From Streptomyces sp. NRRL F-6676 (GTDB lineage: Bacteria > Actinomycetota > Actinomycetes > Streptomycetales > Streptomycetaceae): a stretch of 64,000 nucleotides of DNA. The notes under the pieces were generated by a model. That model saw only the letters and a list, made by a program, of their open reading frames with translations. It made no database searches and had not been told where the DNA came from. Position numbers and translations under genes: made by a program. Shown piece by piece: positions 7,220 to 16,354 of the stretch. How positions within the stretch are numbered: position 1 is the first letter of the stretch; each line of letters starts with the position of its first letter. Location of the stretch: NCBI RefSeq assembly GCF_000725625.1, contig NZ_JOHS01000030.1, forward strand, positions 6,469-70,468. Direction: 5' to 3'.

Positions 7220-10020
7220 CGACCGTCCCCCTCTGTCGTTCCTCGTGCCGAGCCGTCCGGTCCCTCGTCACCGGCGGCGTTCTCGTGGCGGCCGCGCTGC
7301 CAGCCCCGCTGGAGCGAGGCCATCCGGCTGCGGACCTCGTCCGCGTCGCGGTCGGCGGGGTCCGCCGCGTCCGTGCCGCCGGGCCGGGTGTCGGGGCCCT
7401 GCCTCAGTTGCGGGGCGAGGCTGGCCTGGCGTACGCGCCGGGGCAGCGGGCCCGCACCCGATTCTGCCTGGCCGGTCGCGGGGGCGATGCGGGGGGTGGG
7501 GTTCCGGGTGCCGGGCGCGGGGTGCGCGGCACCCGTGCCGGACGTCCGCCGGTCGTCGTGGGGACGCCCGGAGTCTTCGCGTCCGTCGTGGGGAAGCCCG
7601 GCGTCCCGGCGGTCGCCGGGCCGCCGGTCCGTGGCCCGGCCGTCGGTGCCCGCGGCGCCCGTCCGGCCGTCGTTCTCGCCGTGTGCGCGGGCCTCCGAGG
7701 GGGCCTCGTCCCATCCGCCGCGCCGTGCGCGGCCGTCCGGCACGGGGCGGCCGTGCGAGCTGACGAGCTTGGGCGCCTGACGGCGCGGCAGCGGTACGGG
7801 GCCGTCGGAGCGGGTGGGGTCCTCGTGGCGGCCGGATCCGTCGCGGGCGTCGCGGGCGTGCTGCTCGTCGGGCACGCCGGTGAGGGATCTGCGGGGCCCG
7901 AACAGCCCGCGGTGGCCGTCGTCCCCGGCGAGGGCGTCGGGGAAGCCCGCGAGCGCGTCCAGGTCGACGGGGGCCTCGAGTTCGACGGGCCCGTCCAGGA
8001 CCGGCGCGGGCAGGCCGGGCCGGTCGCCCGGCACCCCGCCGAACGCCGCGTCCCGGCCCGCCGTACCCCTGGCCTTCTTGCCGGACAACCGGTCCAGGCG
8101 GAAGCCGGTGCCGTTGGTGTCGGGGATCTCGTCGGTGAGCAGGGTGTCCGGGATGAGGACGACCGCGGTGATCCCGCCGTACGGGGACGGCTGGAGGGAG
8201 ACGCGGATGTTCTGCCGCTGAGCGAGCCGGCTGACGACGAACAGGCCGAGCCGGTCGGTGTCGGAGAGTTCGAACTCCGGGGTCTCGGCGAGCCGCAGAT
8301 TGGCGTCGAGGAGGGCCTCGGCGGCCATGCCCAGACCCCGGTCGTGGATCTCCAGGGTGAAGCCGTTGGGGACGCGTTCGCCGATCACCTGGACCGCGGT
8401 GTGCGGGGGCGAGAACACGGTCGCGTTCTCCAGGAGTTCGGCCACCAGGTGGGTGAGGTCGGCCACGGCGGGCCCGGTCACGGCGACCCGGGGAAGCCGG
8501 CGCACCTCGATGCGCTCGTAGTCCTCGACCTCGGCGACGGCGGCGCGGACGACGTCCATGAGCTGGATGGGTTTGCGCCACTGCCTGGAGGGCGCGGCCC
8601 CGGAGAGGATGACCAGGCCCTCGGCGTGGCGGCGCATGCGCGTGGTGAGGTGGTCCAGGCGGAACAGGTCGGCGAGTTCGTCGGTGTCCTCGGTCCGGCG
8701 TTCCATGGTGTCGAGCAGGGTCAGCTGCTTGTGCAGCAGGACCTGGCTGCGGCGGGCGAGGTTGACGAAGACCTCGGAGATGCCGGCGCGCAGTTCGGCC
8801 TGTCTGACGGCGCCCTCGACGGCGGCCCGCTGGAGGGTGTTGAGGGCCTGGCCGACCTCGCCGATCTCGTTCTTGTCGTACTCCAGGCGGGGCGCCTCGG
8901 TCTCGACGTCGACCTGTTCGCCCGCCGAGAGCCGGCGCAGCACGCCGGGGAGCCGTACGCCGGACGCCTCGTGGGCCTCCTGGCGCAGCCGGCGCAGGTC
9001 GCGCACGAGGCCGCGGCCGACGCGGACGGAGAGCACGAGGGAGAACAGCAGGGCGACCAGGCCGAGGACGCCCACGACGGCGGCCTCGGTGATGGTGTTG
9101 ACGGCGGCCGGGTGGACCCGGTCCTGGTAGCGGTCGGTGGCGGCGTCGTCGAGCGTGGCGAGCTGTTCGAGGACGCGGTCGCCGATGGCGTCCCAGCTCT
9201 TGGCGGTGACGCCCGGGGGCATTTCCTCGGGGTCCGTGTTGAGGACGAACTTCTCGGCCTCGCGCAGCGGGGCGGTGGGAGCGCCCTGCCAGAAGCTGTC
9301 GTAGCGGTCGCGTTCGTCGAGGGGCAGCTGGTCCATGCTGACCTCGTACACGGCGGAGCGCTGGGCGATCAGCTGGGAGATGTCCCGCAGTTCGGCGCGG
9401 GTGACCCGGCCGGCGACGAGGGAGGAGCCGAGCAGCGCGTCCTCGCGGGAGAAGAGCTCGCGGGCGCGGGCGGCGTTGACGAGGGCGCGGTACTGCTTGT
9501 CCAGTTCCGTGGTGTCGACGACGTCGAGGGTGGCGAGCATGGCGTAGCAGGGGTCGACGACACGGTTGTAGAGGTCGAGGGCCTGCGCCCGGGTGAGGAT
9601 GGTGCCGTCGACGCTCTCGCGCAGCGAGCCGACGCCCTTGAAGGCGTCCAGCACGGTGGTGAGGTGGGTGGAGTCGTCCGTGTCGAGCGCGTCGCGCACG
9701 TCGGAGCTCTTGACGTTGCCGCGCAGCGTGGCCATGGCGTCGTCCGTGGCGATCCTGGTGCGGCGCAGTGCGCCCTCGGCGTCGGAGGCGCGGGGGTCGG
9801 CGAGGTAGATGAGGGTCTGCCGCCGCTCCTGCTCCAGGGCGCGGACGGCGTCCTCGGTGGGGTAGGCGATCTTCTCGACGACGGAGGAGACGTGGAACAG
9901 CTGGAGCACCTCGCGGCCCATGAGGACCGAGGCGTAGCCCCAGACGGCCGTCAGGGCCAGCAGCGGCACCAGGAGCAGCGCCACGATCTTCCGGCGGATG
10001 GACTTCCCGCGAAAGCGCAT
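7216..10020 (-). CDS. cvnA: Conservon sensor histidine kinase-like membrane protein, CvnA family
   Basis: 934 residues. A membrane segment lies near residues 11-33, followed by a long extracytoplasmic helical region of the nitrate/nitrite-sensing (NIT) type. A second membrane segment is near 300 (VVGVLGLVALLFSLVLSV), then a HAMP-like linker. The ATPase domain shows an N box (ELLENATVFSPP) and a G box (HDRGLGM). The last 300 residues are low-complexity, rich in Pro, Gly, Arg and Asp. In conservons this protein is the receptor-like member; no cognate response regulator is present. The ATG at 10020 has GGGGGAGG in front; a GTG 39 nt upstream is less likely. Confidence 0.92.
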   Translation of the reverse strand: MRFRGKSIRRKIVALLLVPLLALTAVWGYASVLMGREVLQLFHVSSVVEKIAYPTEDAVRALEQERRQTLIYLADPRASDAEGALRRTRIATDDAMATLRGNVKSSDVRDALDTDDSTHLTTVLDAFKGVGSLRESVDGTILTRAQALDLYNRVVDPCYAMLATLDVVDTTELDKQYRALVNAARARELFSREDALLGSSLVAGRVTRAELRDISQLIAQRSAVYEVSMDQLPLDERDRYDSFWQGAPTAPLREAEKFVLNTDPEEMPPGVTAKSWDAIGDRVLEQLATLDDAATDRYQDRVHPAAVNTITEAAVVGVLGLVALLFSLVLSVRVGRGLVRDLRRLRQEAHEASGVRLPGVLRRLSAGEQVDVETEAPRLEYDKNEIGEVGQALNTLQRAAVEGAVRQAELRAGISEVFVNLARRSQVLLHKQLTLLDTMERRTEDTDELADLFRLDHLTTRMRRHAEGLVILSGAAPSRQWRKPIQLMDVVRAAVAEVEDYERIEVRRLPRVAVTGPAVADLTHLVAELLENATVFSPPHTAVQVIGERVPNGFTLEIHDRGLGMAAEALLDANLRLAETPEFELSDTDRLGLFVVSRLAQRQNIRVSLQPSPYGGITAVVLIPDTLLTDEIPDTNGTGFRLDRLSGKKARGTAGRDAAFGGVPGDRPGLPAPVLDGPVELEAPVDLDALAGFPDALAGDDGHRGLFGPRRSLTGVPDEQHARDARDGSGRHEDPTRSDGPVPLPRRQAPKLVSSHGRPVPDGRARRGGWDEAPSEARAHGENDGRTGAAGTDGRATDRRPGDRRDAGLPHDGREDSGRPHDDRRTSGTGAAHPAPGTRNPTPRIAPATGQAESGAGPLPRRVRQASLAPQLRQGPDTRPGGTDAADPADRDADEVRSRMASLQRGWQRGRHENAAGDEGPDGSARGTTEGDGR

Positions 10021-10460
10021 GGCCTCCCCCAGCCGGCCCCTCTCCGTACGGGGGCACACATGTGCGTCAACAAACGGCGTGAGCCTACTACTGCGAGGGG
10101 AAGAATCCGAAGCTCCACAGGTGTGCCCGGGAGCCGAAGAGGGAAGGCGGCGGAGGGAGTTGTCCCCCCATGGGAGGCATGCACGGATATTCGCCTCCGG
10201 ACCGCCGAGGGCGAGAACCCGGGAGATCTGGCCTCGGAGGTCGGCGAGTTGGCCGAAATTTTTCTTCCGCGGGATTCTTCGGGAATCTTCACGGAACCTG
10301 GATCGTCTTCTTCTACAGGGAAATCGGGGGCGGAATCGGCCACAGCTGCCGTATGCCGCACTCAGGCGGCGTAAATCTGTGCAAGCCGGGCAGCAGCTGG
10401 GAGACGGGTGTCGGACGACACCGGTGTGGCGGCCAGGGCGGCAGCGGGGAGGACGAGTTG
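10021..10460. other. Divergent promoter region between cvnA and a membrane protein gene
   Basis: 440 bp with no gene. Part of it (10250-10380) is unusually AT-rich for this genome and probably carries promoters. GGTGTCG (10407-10413) and CGACACC (10416-10422) form an inverted repeat with a 2-nt spacer, 38 bp before the start at 10461, a possible operator. I cannot assign a sigma factor. Confidence 0.5.
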
Positions 10461-11051
10461 ATGGGGACGGCGGAGCGGAGCGAGGCGCCCGCGGGCGGGG
10501 CCGTCGGTCATCCGAGCCTCACGGAGGACGGCCTCGCCGGGGACGGCCTCGGTGACGACGGCGAGCGGGAGTTCGCCTTCGCCGACGACAGCGACGAGGG
10601 TGACGACGAGCAGGCGTTCGTCACCGACGACGACCCGGGCGAGCGGGAGGCGTACGCGCGCCGTGCGCCGCTGTGGGTCGAGGAGCCGGCCCGGCGGCGC
10701 AGGCTGCCGGATCCGGTGCGGACGGCGGCCGTGCGGGCGGTGCTGCTCATCGCGGTGACGCTGGTCCAGGCGGTCACGGCGTTCCTGTGCACGCTGGCCG
10801 GTTCCTGGCTGGCCTTCCCGATGGTGCTGAGCAGCGTGGTCAGCACGGTCCTGGCGACGTGGGGCGTGCTCGACGTGTGGGTGACCCGGCAGGTGTGGAA
10901 CCAGCGCCACGGCGTGGTGTCCACGCCGAGCGCGGCGGCCCGGGCGCTGCGGCGCGAGCGGCGCCGTGTCCGGCGCCGGGAGCGGTCCGACGCCCGGGCG
11001 CAGGAGCGCATACGCCGGCGGGGCGGCGCGGGGCAGTTGTCGCACCCCTGA
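10461..11051 (+). CDS. Hypothetical small membrane protein with basic C-terminus
   Basis: 196 residues. The N-terminal 75 residues are acidic and Gly/Glu/Asp-rich. Two adjacent hydrophobic segments (about residues 90-115 and 118-140) cross the membrane, and the tail is strongly basic (RRERRRVRRRERSDARAQ). GGGAGGA lies 7 nt before the ATG, which excludes the longer upstream frame. I do not recognise a family or function. It is divergent from the conservon and convergent with the SMC-like operon, separated from the latter by a strong terminator. Confidence 0.75.
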   Translation: MGTAERSEAPAGGAVGHPSLTEDGLAGDGLGDDGEREFAFADDSDEGDDEQAFVTDDDPGEREAYARRAPLWVEEPARRRRLPDPVRTAAVRAVLLIAVTLVQAVTAFLCTLAGSWLAFPMVLSSVVSTVLATWGVLDVWVTRQVWNQRHGVVSTPSAAARALRRERRRVRRRERSDARAQERIRRRGGAGQLSHP

Positions 11052-11094
11052 CGACGGCGGGGCGCCGCCCCGAGGCGGCGGGCCCCGTGGTGAG

Positions 11095-11138
11095 CGGCGG
11101 GCCGGTGAAGGGACGAGAGCTCCTTCACCGGCCCGCCG
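11095..11138. terminator. Bidirectional terminator between convergent genes
   Basis: Arms 11095-11111 (CGGCGGGCCGGTGAAGG) and 11122-11138 are perfectly complementary over 17 bp with a 10-nt loop. It lies 43 bp after one stop and 5 bp from the other, and serves both the membrane protein gene and the SMC-like operon. Confidence 0.85.
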
Positions 11139-11142
11139 TCCC

Positions 11143-14100
11143 TCACACGGACGGGGCGTCCGGCGCCGGGCGTCTGAACATCCGGGTGGCGGTGATCTCG
11201 CTGTGGACCGCCTCGTCCGGGTCGGTCGGCCGGGGCAGTCCGGGGCGCAGGTGTTCCTCGACGCTGATGTACTTCAGCCCCGCCCGCAGGTCGGCATCGT
11301 TGCGCAACCGGATCACCAGGGGGAACTCGGCGAGCGCGGTCGTGTCGAACAGACCGGTGGTGTACAGCAGCTGCACACCGAGCGCGTCGGAGACGGCCCG
11401 CTGGAGCTCCAGCAGATAGGTGGCGTTGGCGCGGCCGATGGGGTTGTCGAGGAACAGGGTGCCGGCGTGCCGGTGCTTGTCGCGGCCCCGGTCGTTGGAG
11501 CGCAGCGCGGCCATCGTGCAGTACAGCGCGATGGCGGCGGTGAGCAGCTGACCGCCGGAGAAGACGTCCCCCATCTGTCCGACGGGCACGCGCTCGGCGC
11601 GCAGCACCGCGTCGGGCTTGAGGATCTCGACGGCGACGCCCCTGGGGCGCAGGGCCGCGCCGACGCCGCGCAGCAGCAGGGACATGCCGTCCCGGCGCAG
11701 GTCGGAGTTCTTCTTGACGGCGGCGCGGGTGGCCTCGTCGATGACCTCGCCGAGCCGTTCGGTGAGCGTGGCCTGGTCGGGTTCGTCGAAGCGGATGCGG
11801 AGGAACTCCTGCCCGGACCACTCGCCGAGCCCTTCGGGCAGCCGGGACAGGCGCTGCGCGGAGCGCAGGGTGGCGAGCGCGGACTCCACCAGTCCGCGCA
11901 GCCGGTCCACGATGGAGTCGCGGTTGCGTTCGAGCTGCGCGAGTTCGTCGGTGAGCACGCGCAGGCGGGGCGCGAACGCCTCCGCCCACCGCCGGGCGTG
12001 TTCCGGCAGCGCGGCGGCGGGCAGTTCGCGGATCTGCTGCCGGGCCGGGGTGCGGACCTGCTCGTACCGCGTGGAGTTGGCGTGCCGGACGAGGACGTCG
12101 CTCGCCTCACGGACGGCGCCCTCGGCGGCGGACAGGTCGGCGGCGCAGCCGCGCAGTGAGCGGCGGGCCTCGGCGGCCGAGTGCCGGGCCTCCTCCAGGG
12201 TGCCCGGGTAGGGCTCGGGTTCGGGCTGTTCCTCGTCGGTGGTGTGCTCGCGCAGCAGGTCGCGGAGCATCGCGGCGATCTCGTCGAAGCCGCCGGCCGC
12301 GTCCTCGGCGGCCCGGTGGGCGTCGAGGAGTTCGGCGTGGGCGTCCCGCGCCCCGGTCAGTTCCCCGGTGCGGGCGGCGAGTTCGGTGGTGGCGGTGCGC
12401 AGCAGGGCCTGGGCGTGCTCGGCGTCGCGGGGGACGAGGTCGTCGGGCAGCTCGGTGTGCGCCTCGCCGTCCTCCGGGGCGTGCCGTTCGGCCTCGCCGC
12501 GCAGCCGGCCGAGCTGCTCGCTGGCGGTGGACATCCGCGTCTCCAGGAGCTGCACCAGTTCCTCGGCGCGGGCGGCGGCGGCCTGGCGGGAGGGCCCGTC
12601 GGCGCCGTCCGGGGAGGAGAGGAGCTGTTCCGCGCGGGTGCGCACCTTGTTGGTGAGCCGGTCCAGTTCCCGGCGGGCGGCGGACTCCTCGCTCTCCGCC
12701 CGCGCCTGCTCGGCCCGCAGATCGGCGCCGACACCGACCTTCTCGTACACCTGGGAGGCGGCCCGGTATGCCTCGCGCAGTGCGGGGAGCGACGACGCGG
12801 GCGCGTCGCCGTCCTCCTCCGGTACGTCGTCGGGGGCGCCGGCGATCTCGGCGCGCTCGGCGCGCAGGGTGCGGGCGGTGCGGCGGGCGTCGTCGGCCGC
12901 GCGCTGGGCGGCGCGGCGGTCCTCGTCGGCGGCGCGGGCGCGGTCCAGGCAGGACTGGGCGCGGGCCTCGGACTCGACGGCCTCGTCGGCGAGTTCACGG
13001 AGCCTGGCCTGCCAGCCGGCGCGTTCGCGGAGCCGGAAGGCGAGTCCGGCGAGGGCGTCGGCGGCGCGCCGCGCCCGTTGGGCGCTCTCCTGACGCTCGT
13101 CCCGGACGGCGGTGGCCTCCGCGGCGGCCTCGTCGGCCTCGGCGCGGGCCGTGCGGGCCTCGGCGAGTTCGGCCTCGGCCTCCTCGGCGAACGCGCGGGC
13201 CTCGGTGGCGGCCGCGGCCAGTTCGGCGAGGCGGCCGGCCGGGCAGCCGGTGCGCCAGGACGCCAGCCGGGCGGCCAGTTCGCGGTCCTTGCCGAGGCGG
13301 GCGGCGAGCGCCCGGATCTCCTCGTCGCGCCCGGTGGCGCGGGCGCGCAGCGCCTGGCGTTCCTCGTCGGCGGCGTGCTCGTCGTGCATGGCGGGGTTCG
13401 GCGGGACGAGGAACACCTCGCCCTCCTCCGCGCCGGGCGCCGGGGTCGGGGCGAGCAGCGCGGCGGCGGTGCCGACCGCGACGGCGGAGCGGGGCAGCAA
13501 CGCGGCCTCGCCGAGCGCCTCGCGGGCGCGGGCGTGCGAGGCGGGGTCGGTGATGACGACCCCGTCGACGAGTTCGGGCCGGGCGGCGAGCACGCGCGCG
13601 TGGTCGGCGGGGTCGACCGCCTGGGCGAGGTAGCGCCAGCCGGGCAGCGCGGGGATGCCGTGCTCGCCGAGGAACTCGACGGTGGCCAGTACGTCGGGGC
13701 CGGGCGGCAGCAGTCCGCCGTCGCCGAGGGCGCCGAGGATGCGGGCGTCGTCGGCGGCGGCGGTCCGCAGGTCGAACAGCTGCCGCTCGGCGAAGGAGAC
13801 GGCGTCGTCGAGCAGCTCCCGCAACTCGTCGGCGAAGCGGTCGAGTTGTTCCGGGGTGAGGGCGGGGTGCCCACCGTCGGCGAGGGGGCGCGCGGGGCCG
13901 GAACCGGAACCGGCGAGGGCGTCGGCGTCACCGTCCACCGTGCGGCCGCCTTCGGCGCGGCCGTCGGGGCCCTCGACGGGGCCCGCCCCGGAACCGCCCC
14001 CGGTCTCGACGACGGCCGTACGGACGGCTCCGCCGCTCCCACCGGGACCGGCCGCAGCCGGGGGCCCGGCCTCGGCCCACGTGCCAGCCTCGGCCCGCGT

Positions 14101-16302
14101 GCCAGCCTCGGCCCGCGTGCCAGCGGCGCCCTCGTCGGCCCGGACACCGAGATCGGCTGCGGAAGCCGCTCCGGCGGGGGCGCCCGGGCCTGTCCCGGCC
14201 GGTGGTCCGGCTTCGGCCCTGGCACCCCCGGCGGCCTCGCCCCAGGCACCGGAGCCGGCGTCGGACGCGGCACCGGCGGAGGTGCCGCCCGCGCCCCCGG
14301 CTGCCGCCTCGTCGCCCTCGTCTCCGGTCACCGTCCGCTCGCCGCCCGGGGCCGCGCCCCGGGCGGCGTTCCGGTTGCCGGCCGGGGCCCCGGTGCCCGT
14401 CCTCGGGCCCGGTACCCCGGGCCGGCCTGCCGGCGACGGGCCCTTCGCCGGGCTCGTTGCCGGGAGGCCGAGGAGTTCCGTGAGGCGCTCCTCGAGCGCC
14501 AGGGACTCGGCGAGCCTGCGCTCGGCCTCGTACGCGCGCGTGGCGGCCGTCGCCGCGTCGGCCGAGCGGGCCGCCGTCAGCTCCGCGCGGGACTCGGCCG
14601 AGGCTGCCTCCCGCGCGTGCTCCGTGGCCCTGCGGGCGGCCTCGCGGGCGGTGTCCCACGCCGCGACCGCCGTCTTCTCGGCGTCGCTCGCGGCGAGCGC
14701 GGCGCGGGCCGGGTCGGCGTCGGGGGCACTGTCGTCGAGCCAGCCCGCGCGGACCGCCTCGGCGGTCTCCTGCTCGACCTCCGTCAGCCGCTGGCGCAGA
14801 TGTCCGGCCTCGCTGCGCGCGCGCTGCGCCTCGGTGGCCGCCGCGGTGGCGTCCCGGTGGGCCGCCTCGCCCGTCTCCTGGAGCGCGGCCGAGCGCTCCT
14901 CCTCCTCGTTGGCGAGGTTCTCGGCGCCGTCGGCGGCCGAGCGCAGCGCTCGTACGAGGTCGACGGCCGCCTTGGCGCGGGCGGCGAGGGCGGGCGCCGC
15001 GTCCCGTTCGGCCTCGCGGATGGCGACGGCCACGCGCGCGGAGCGGTCGGCGGCGGCGCGGTGGCGCAGTACGGCCTCGGCGGCCTGCCACGCGGCGTGC
15101 AGTGTGCGCGCGTCGGCCAGCTCGCGCTTCTGCGCGGCCGCCGTCTTCTCGGCGCCCGCGAGGGCCAGCGAGGCGTGCCGGTAGGCGAGTTCGGCGGCGA
15201 CCAGCGCGGCCCGCTCGCGGGCGCCCTCGGCGTGCGTGACGGCGTACGCGGCGGCGGTGACGCGCTGGGCGAGGTCCGCGGCGCGCACCCGCTCCCGCGT
15301 ACCGCGCGCGGACAGCCGCCGGGCGAGCGTACGGGTGCGCCGTTCGGCGCCCGCGTGGACGTCCCGCGCGCGGGCACGGGTCTCGGCGGCCTCGACGATC
15401 CGGCCGAGCAGGTCCACCGACCCGGCCGTGAAGTCGCGTTCGGCGATCAGTTCGGCGCGCCGGCCGAGTTTGTTGCCGAAGCCGCTGACCAGGTCGGCGA
15501 GTCCGTCGGTGTCCCGGGTGTCGGTGACGGCGCGCAGCAGCAGGTCGGTGAAGTCGGAGTCCTTCTTGACCGCGAACAGCCCGGCGGCCTCGCCCTCGTC
15601 GGCGTTCATCTCCCGCTGGTAGCGGAAGAGTTCGGGGTCGAGGCCGAGGTCGGTGAGGTGCTCGTTCCAGCGGTCGTGGATCTCCTCCCAGTGAACCTCC
15701 AGATGCGGGTACGCCTTGCCCGCCTCCGTGAGCGCGTCCCGGAAGCCCTTCATCGTGCGGCGCCGGCCGCGCGCGCCCGAGACGCCCTCGACGGGGGGCC
15801 GTACCGCGGTGGACTCGGCGACCGGCAGGTTGTCCAGGGTGAGTCCGGGGCCGGGCCTGAAGGAGTACCAGGCCTCGGCGAACTTGCGCGGGTCGCCCGA
15901 GACCTGGCGGCCGCGCCACTCGCTGGCCTTGCCGACCACGACGCACTCGCCGGTCAGCGTGTGCTGCCACTCCAGGGCCACGTGCCCGCAGTCGTCGGCG
16001 AGCAGGAACTTGCGCAGCACTCCGGAGCTGGCGCCGCCCAGGGTGTTGCGGTGGCCCGGCAGCATCACGGAGAAGATCAGCTTCAGCAGGACGGACTTGC
16101 CGCCGCCGTTCTCCAGGAAGAGCACGCCGGCGGGGGCGGGCCGGCGCGGCGGGCCGACCGGCTCCTCCTCGAAGAACTCCGCCTGCGTGGGCGCGGGGTC
16201 GGGCACGGGCTCGCCGACGCCGCGCAGGTCCAGCACGGTGTCGGCGTAGCGCGCGCCGGCCGGCCCGATGGAGTAGAGGCGGACCCGGGACAGTTCGTAC
16301 AT
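11143..16302 (-). CDS. Giant SMC/MukB/JetC-like coiled-coil ATPase
   Basis: 1719 residues. A head half with Walker A NGGGKS (residues 65-70) comes first. Next are an Ala/Glu/Arg-rich heptad region (about 260-610), a low-complexity insert (about 612-814), a globular hinge-like domain (about 815-960) and a second coiled coil (about 960-1400). The head is completed by an ABC signature FSGGQ (1581-1585) and a Walker B-like LFLDNPIG, where D1619 is followed by Asn rather than Glu. This layout is that of SMC proteins such as MukB, MksB and Wadjet JetC. It is the last gene of a kleisin-like/small/SMC operon, as in MukFEB. No JetD nuclease is encoded nearby. It may organise or exclude DNA; the family call rests on architecture, not alignment. 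Confidence 0.8.
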   Translation of the reverse strand: MYELSRVRLYSIGPAGARYADTVLDLRGVGEPVPDPAPTQAEFFEEEPVGPPRRPAPAGVLFLENGGGKSVLLKLIFSVMLPGHRNTLGGASSGVLRKFLLADDCGHVALEWQHTLTGECVVVGKASEWRGRQVSGDPRKFAEAWYSFRPGPGLTLDNLPVAESTAVRPPVEGVSGARGRRRTMKGFRDALTEAGKAYPHLEVHWEEIHDRWNEHLTDLGLDPELFRYQREMNADEGEAAGLFAVKKDSDFTDLLLRAVTDTRDTDGLADLVSGFGNKLGRRAELIAERDFTAGSVDLLGRIVEAAETRARARDVHAGAERRTRTLARRLSARGTRERVRAADLAQRVTAAAYAVTHAEGARERAALVAAELAYRHASLALAGAEKTAAAQKRELADARTLHAAWQAAEAVLRHRAAADRSARVAVAIREAERDAAPALAARAKAAVDLVRALRSAADGAENLANEEEERSAALQETGEAAHRDATAAATEAQRARSEAGHLRQRLTEVEQETAEAVRAGWLDDSAPDADPARAALAASDAEKTAVAAWDTAREAARRATEHAREAASAESRAELTAARSADAATAATRAYEAERRLAESLALEERLTELLGLPATSPAKGPSPAGRPGVPGPRTGTGAPAGNRNAARGAAPGGERTVTGDEGDEAAAGGAGGTSAGAASDAGSGAWGEAAGGARAEAGPPAGTGPGAPAGAASAADLGVRADEGAAGTRAEAGTRAEAGTWAEAGPPAAAGPGGSGGAVRTAVVETGGGSGAGPVEGPDGRAEGGRTVDGDADALAGSGSGPARPLADGGHPALTPEQLDRFADELRELLDDAVSFAERQLFDLRTAAADDARILGALGDGGLLPPGPDVLATVEFLGEHGIPALPGWRYLAQAVDPADHARVLAARPELVDGVVITDPASHARAREALGEAALLPRSAVAVGTAAALLAPTPAPGAEEGEVFLVPPNPAMHDEHAADEERQALRARATGRDEEIRALAARLGKDRELAARLASWRTGCPAGRLAELAAAATEARAFAEEAEAELAEARTARAEADEAAAEATAVRDERQESAQRARRAADALAGLAFRLRERAGWQARLRELADEAVESEARAQSCLDRARAADEDRRAAQRAADDARRTARTLRAERAEIAGAPDDVPEEDGDAPASSLPALREAYRAASQVYEKVGVGADLRAEQARAESEESAARRELDRLTNKVRTRAEQLLSSPDGADGPSRQAAAARAEELVQLLETRMSTASEQLGRLRGEAERHAPEDGEAHTELPDDLVPRDAEHAQALLRTATTELAARTGELTGARDAHAELLDAHRAAEDAAGGFDEIAAMLRDLLREHTTDEEQPEPEPYPGTLEEARHSAAEARRSLRGCAADLSAAEGAVREASDVLVRHANSTRYEQVRTPARQQIRELPAAALPEHARRWAEAFAPRLRVLTDELAQLERNRDSIVDRLRGLVESALATLRSAQRLSRLPEGLGEWSGQEFLRIRFDEPDQATLTERLGEVIDEATRAAVKKNSDLRRDGMSLLLRGVGAALRPRGVAVEILKPDAVLRAERVPVGQMGDVFSGGQLLTAAIALYCTMAALRSNDRGRDKHRHAGTLFLDNPIGRANATYLLELQRAVSDALGVQLLYTTGLFDTTALAEFPLVIRLRNDADLRAGLKYISVEEHLRPGLPRPTDPDEAVHSEITATRMFRRPAPDAPSV
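14070..14123 (-). repeat. 18-bp tandem triplication inside the SMC-like gene
   Basis: Three 18-bp units (CCTCGGCCCRCGTGCCAG on the plus strand, at 14070, 14088 and 14106) encode the repeated peptide AEAGTR/AEAGTW in the low-complexity insert. The in-frame length suggests copy number can change without breaking the gene. Confidence 0.75.
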
Positions 16303-16354
16303 CGGCGGACTTTCGTCGGTCTTCTTCGGCGGATCGGGGTGCGGCGGTGGTGCG

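Noticed and set aside
7210..10374. A plus-strand open frame of over 1000 codons across the conservon
   Set aside because: Antisense shadow of cvnA and cvnB, both of which have known domains and ribosome binding sites.
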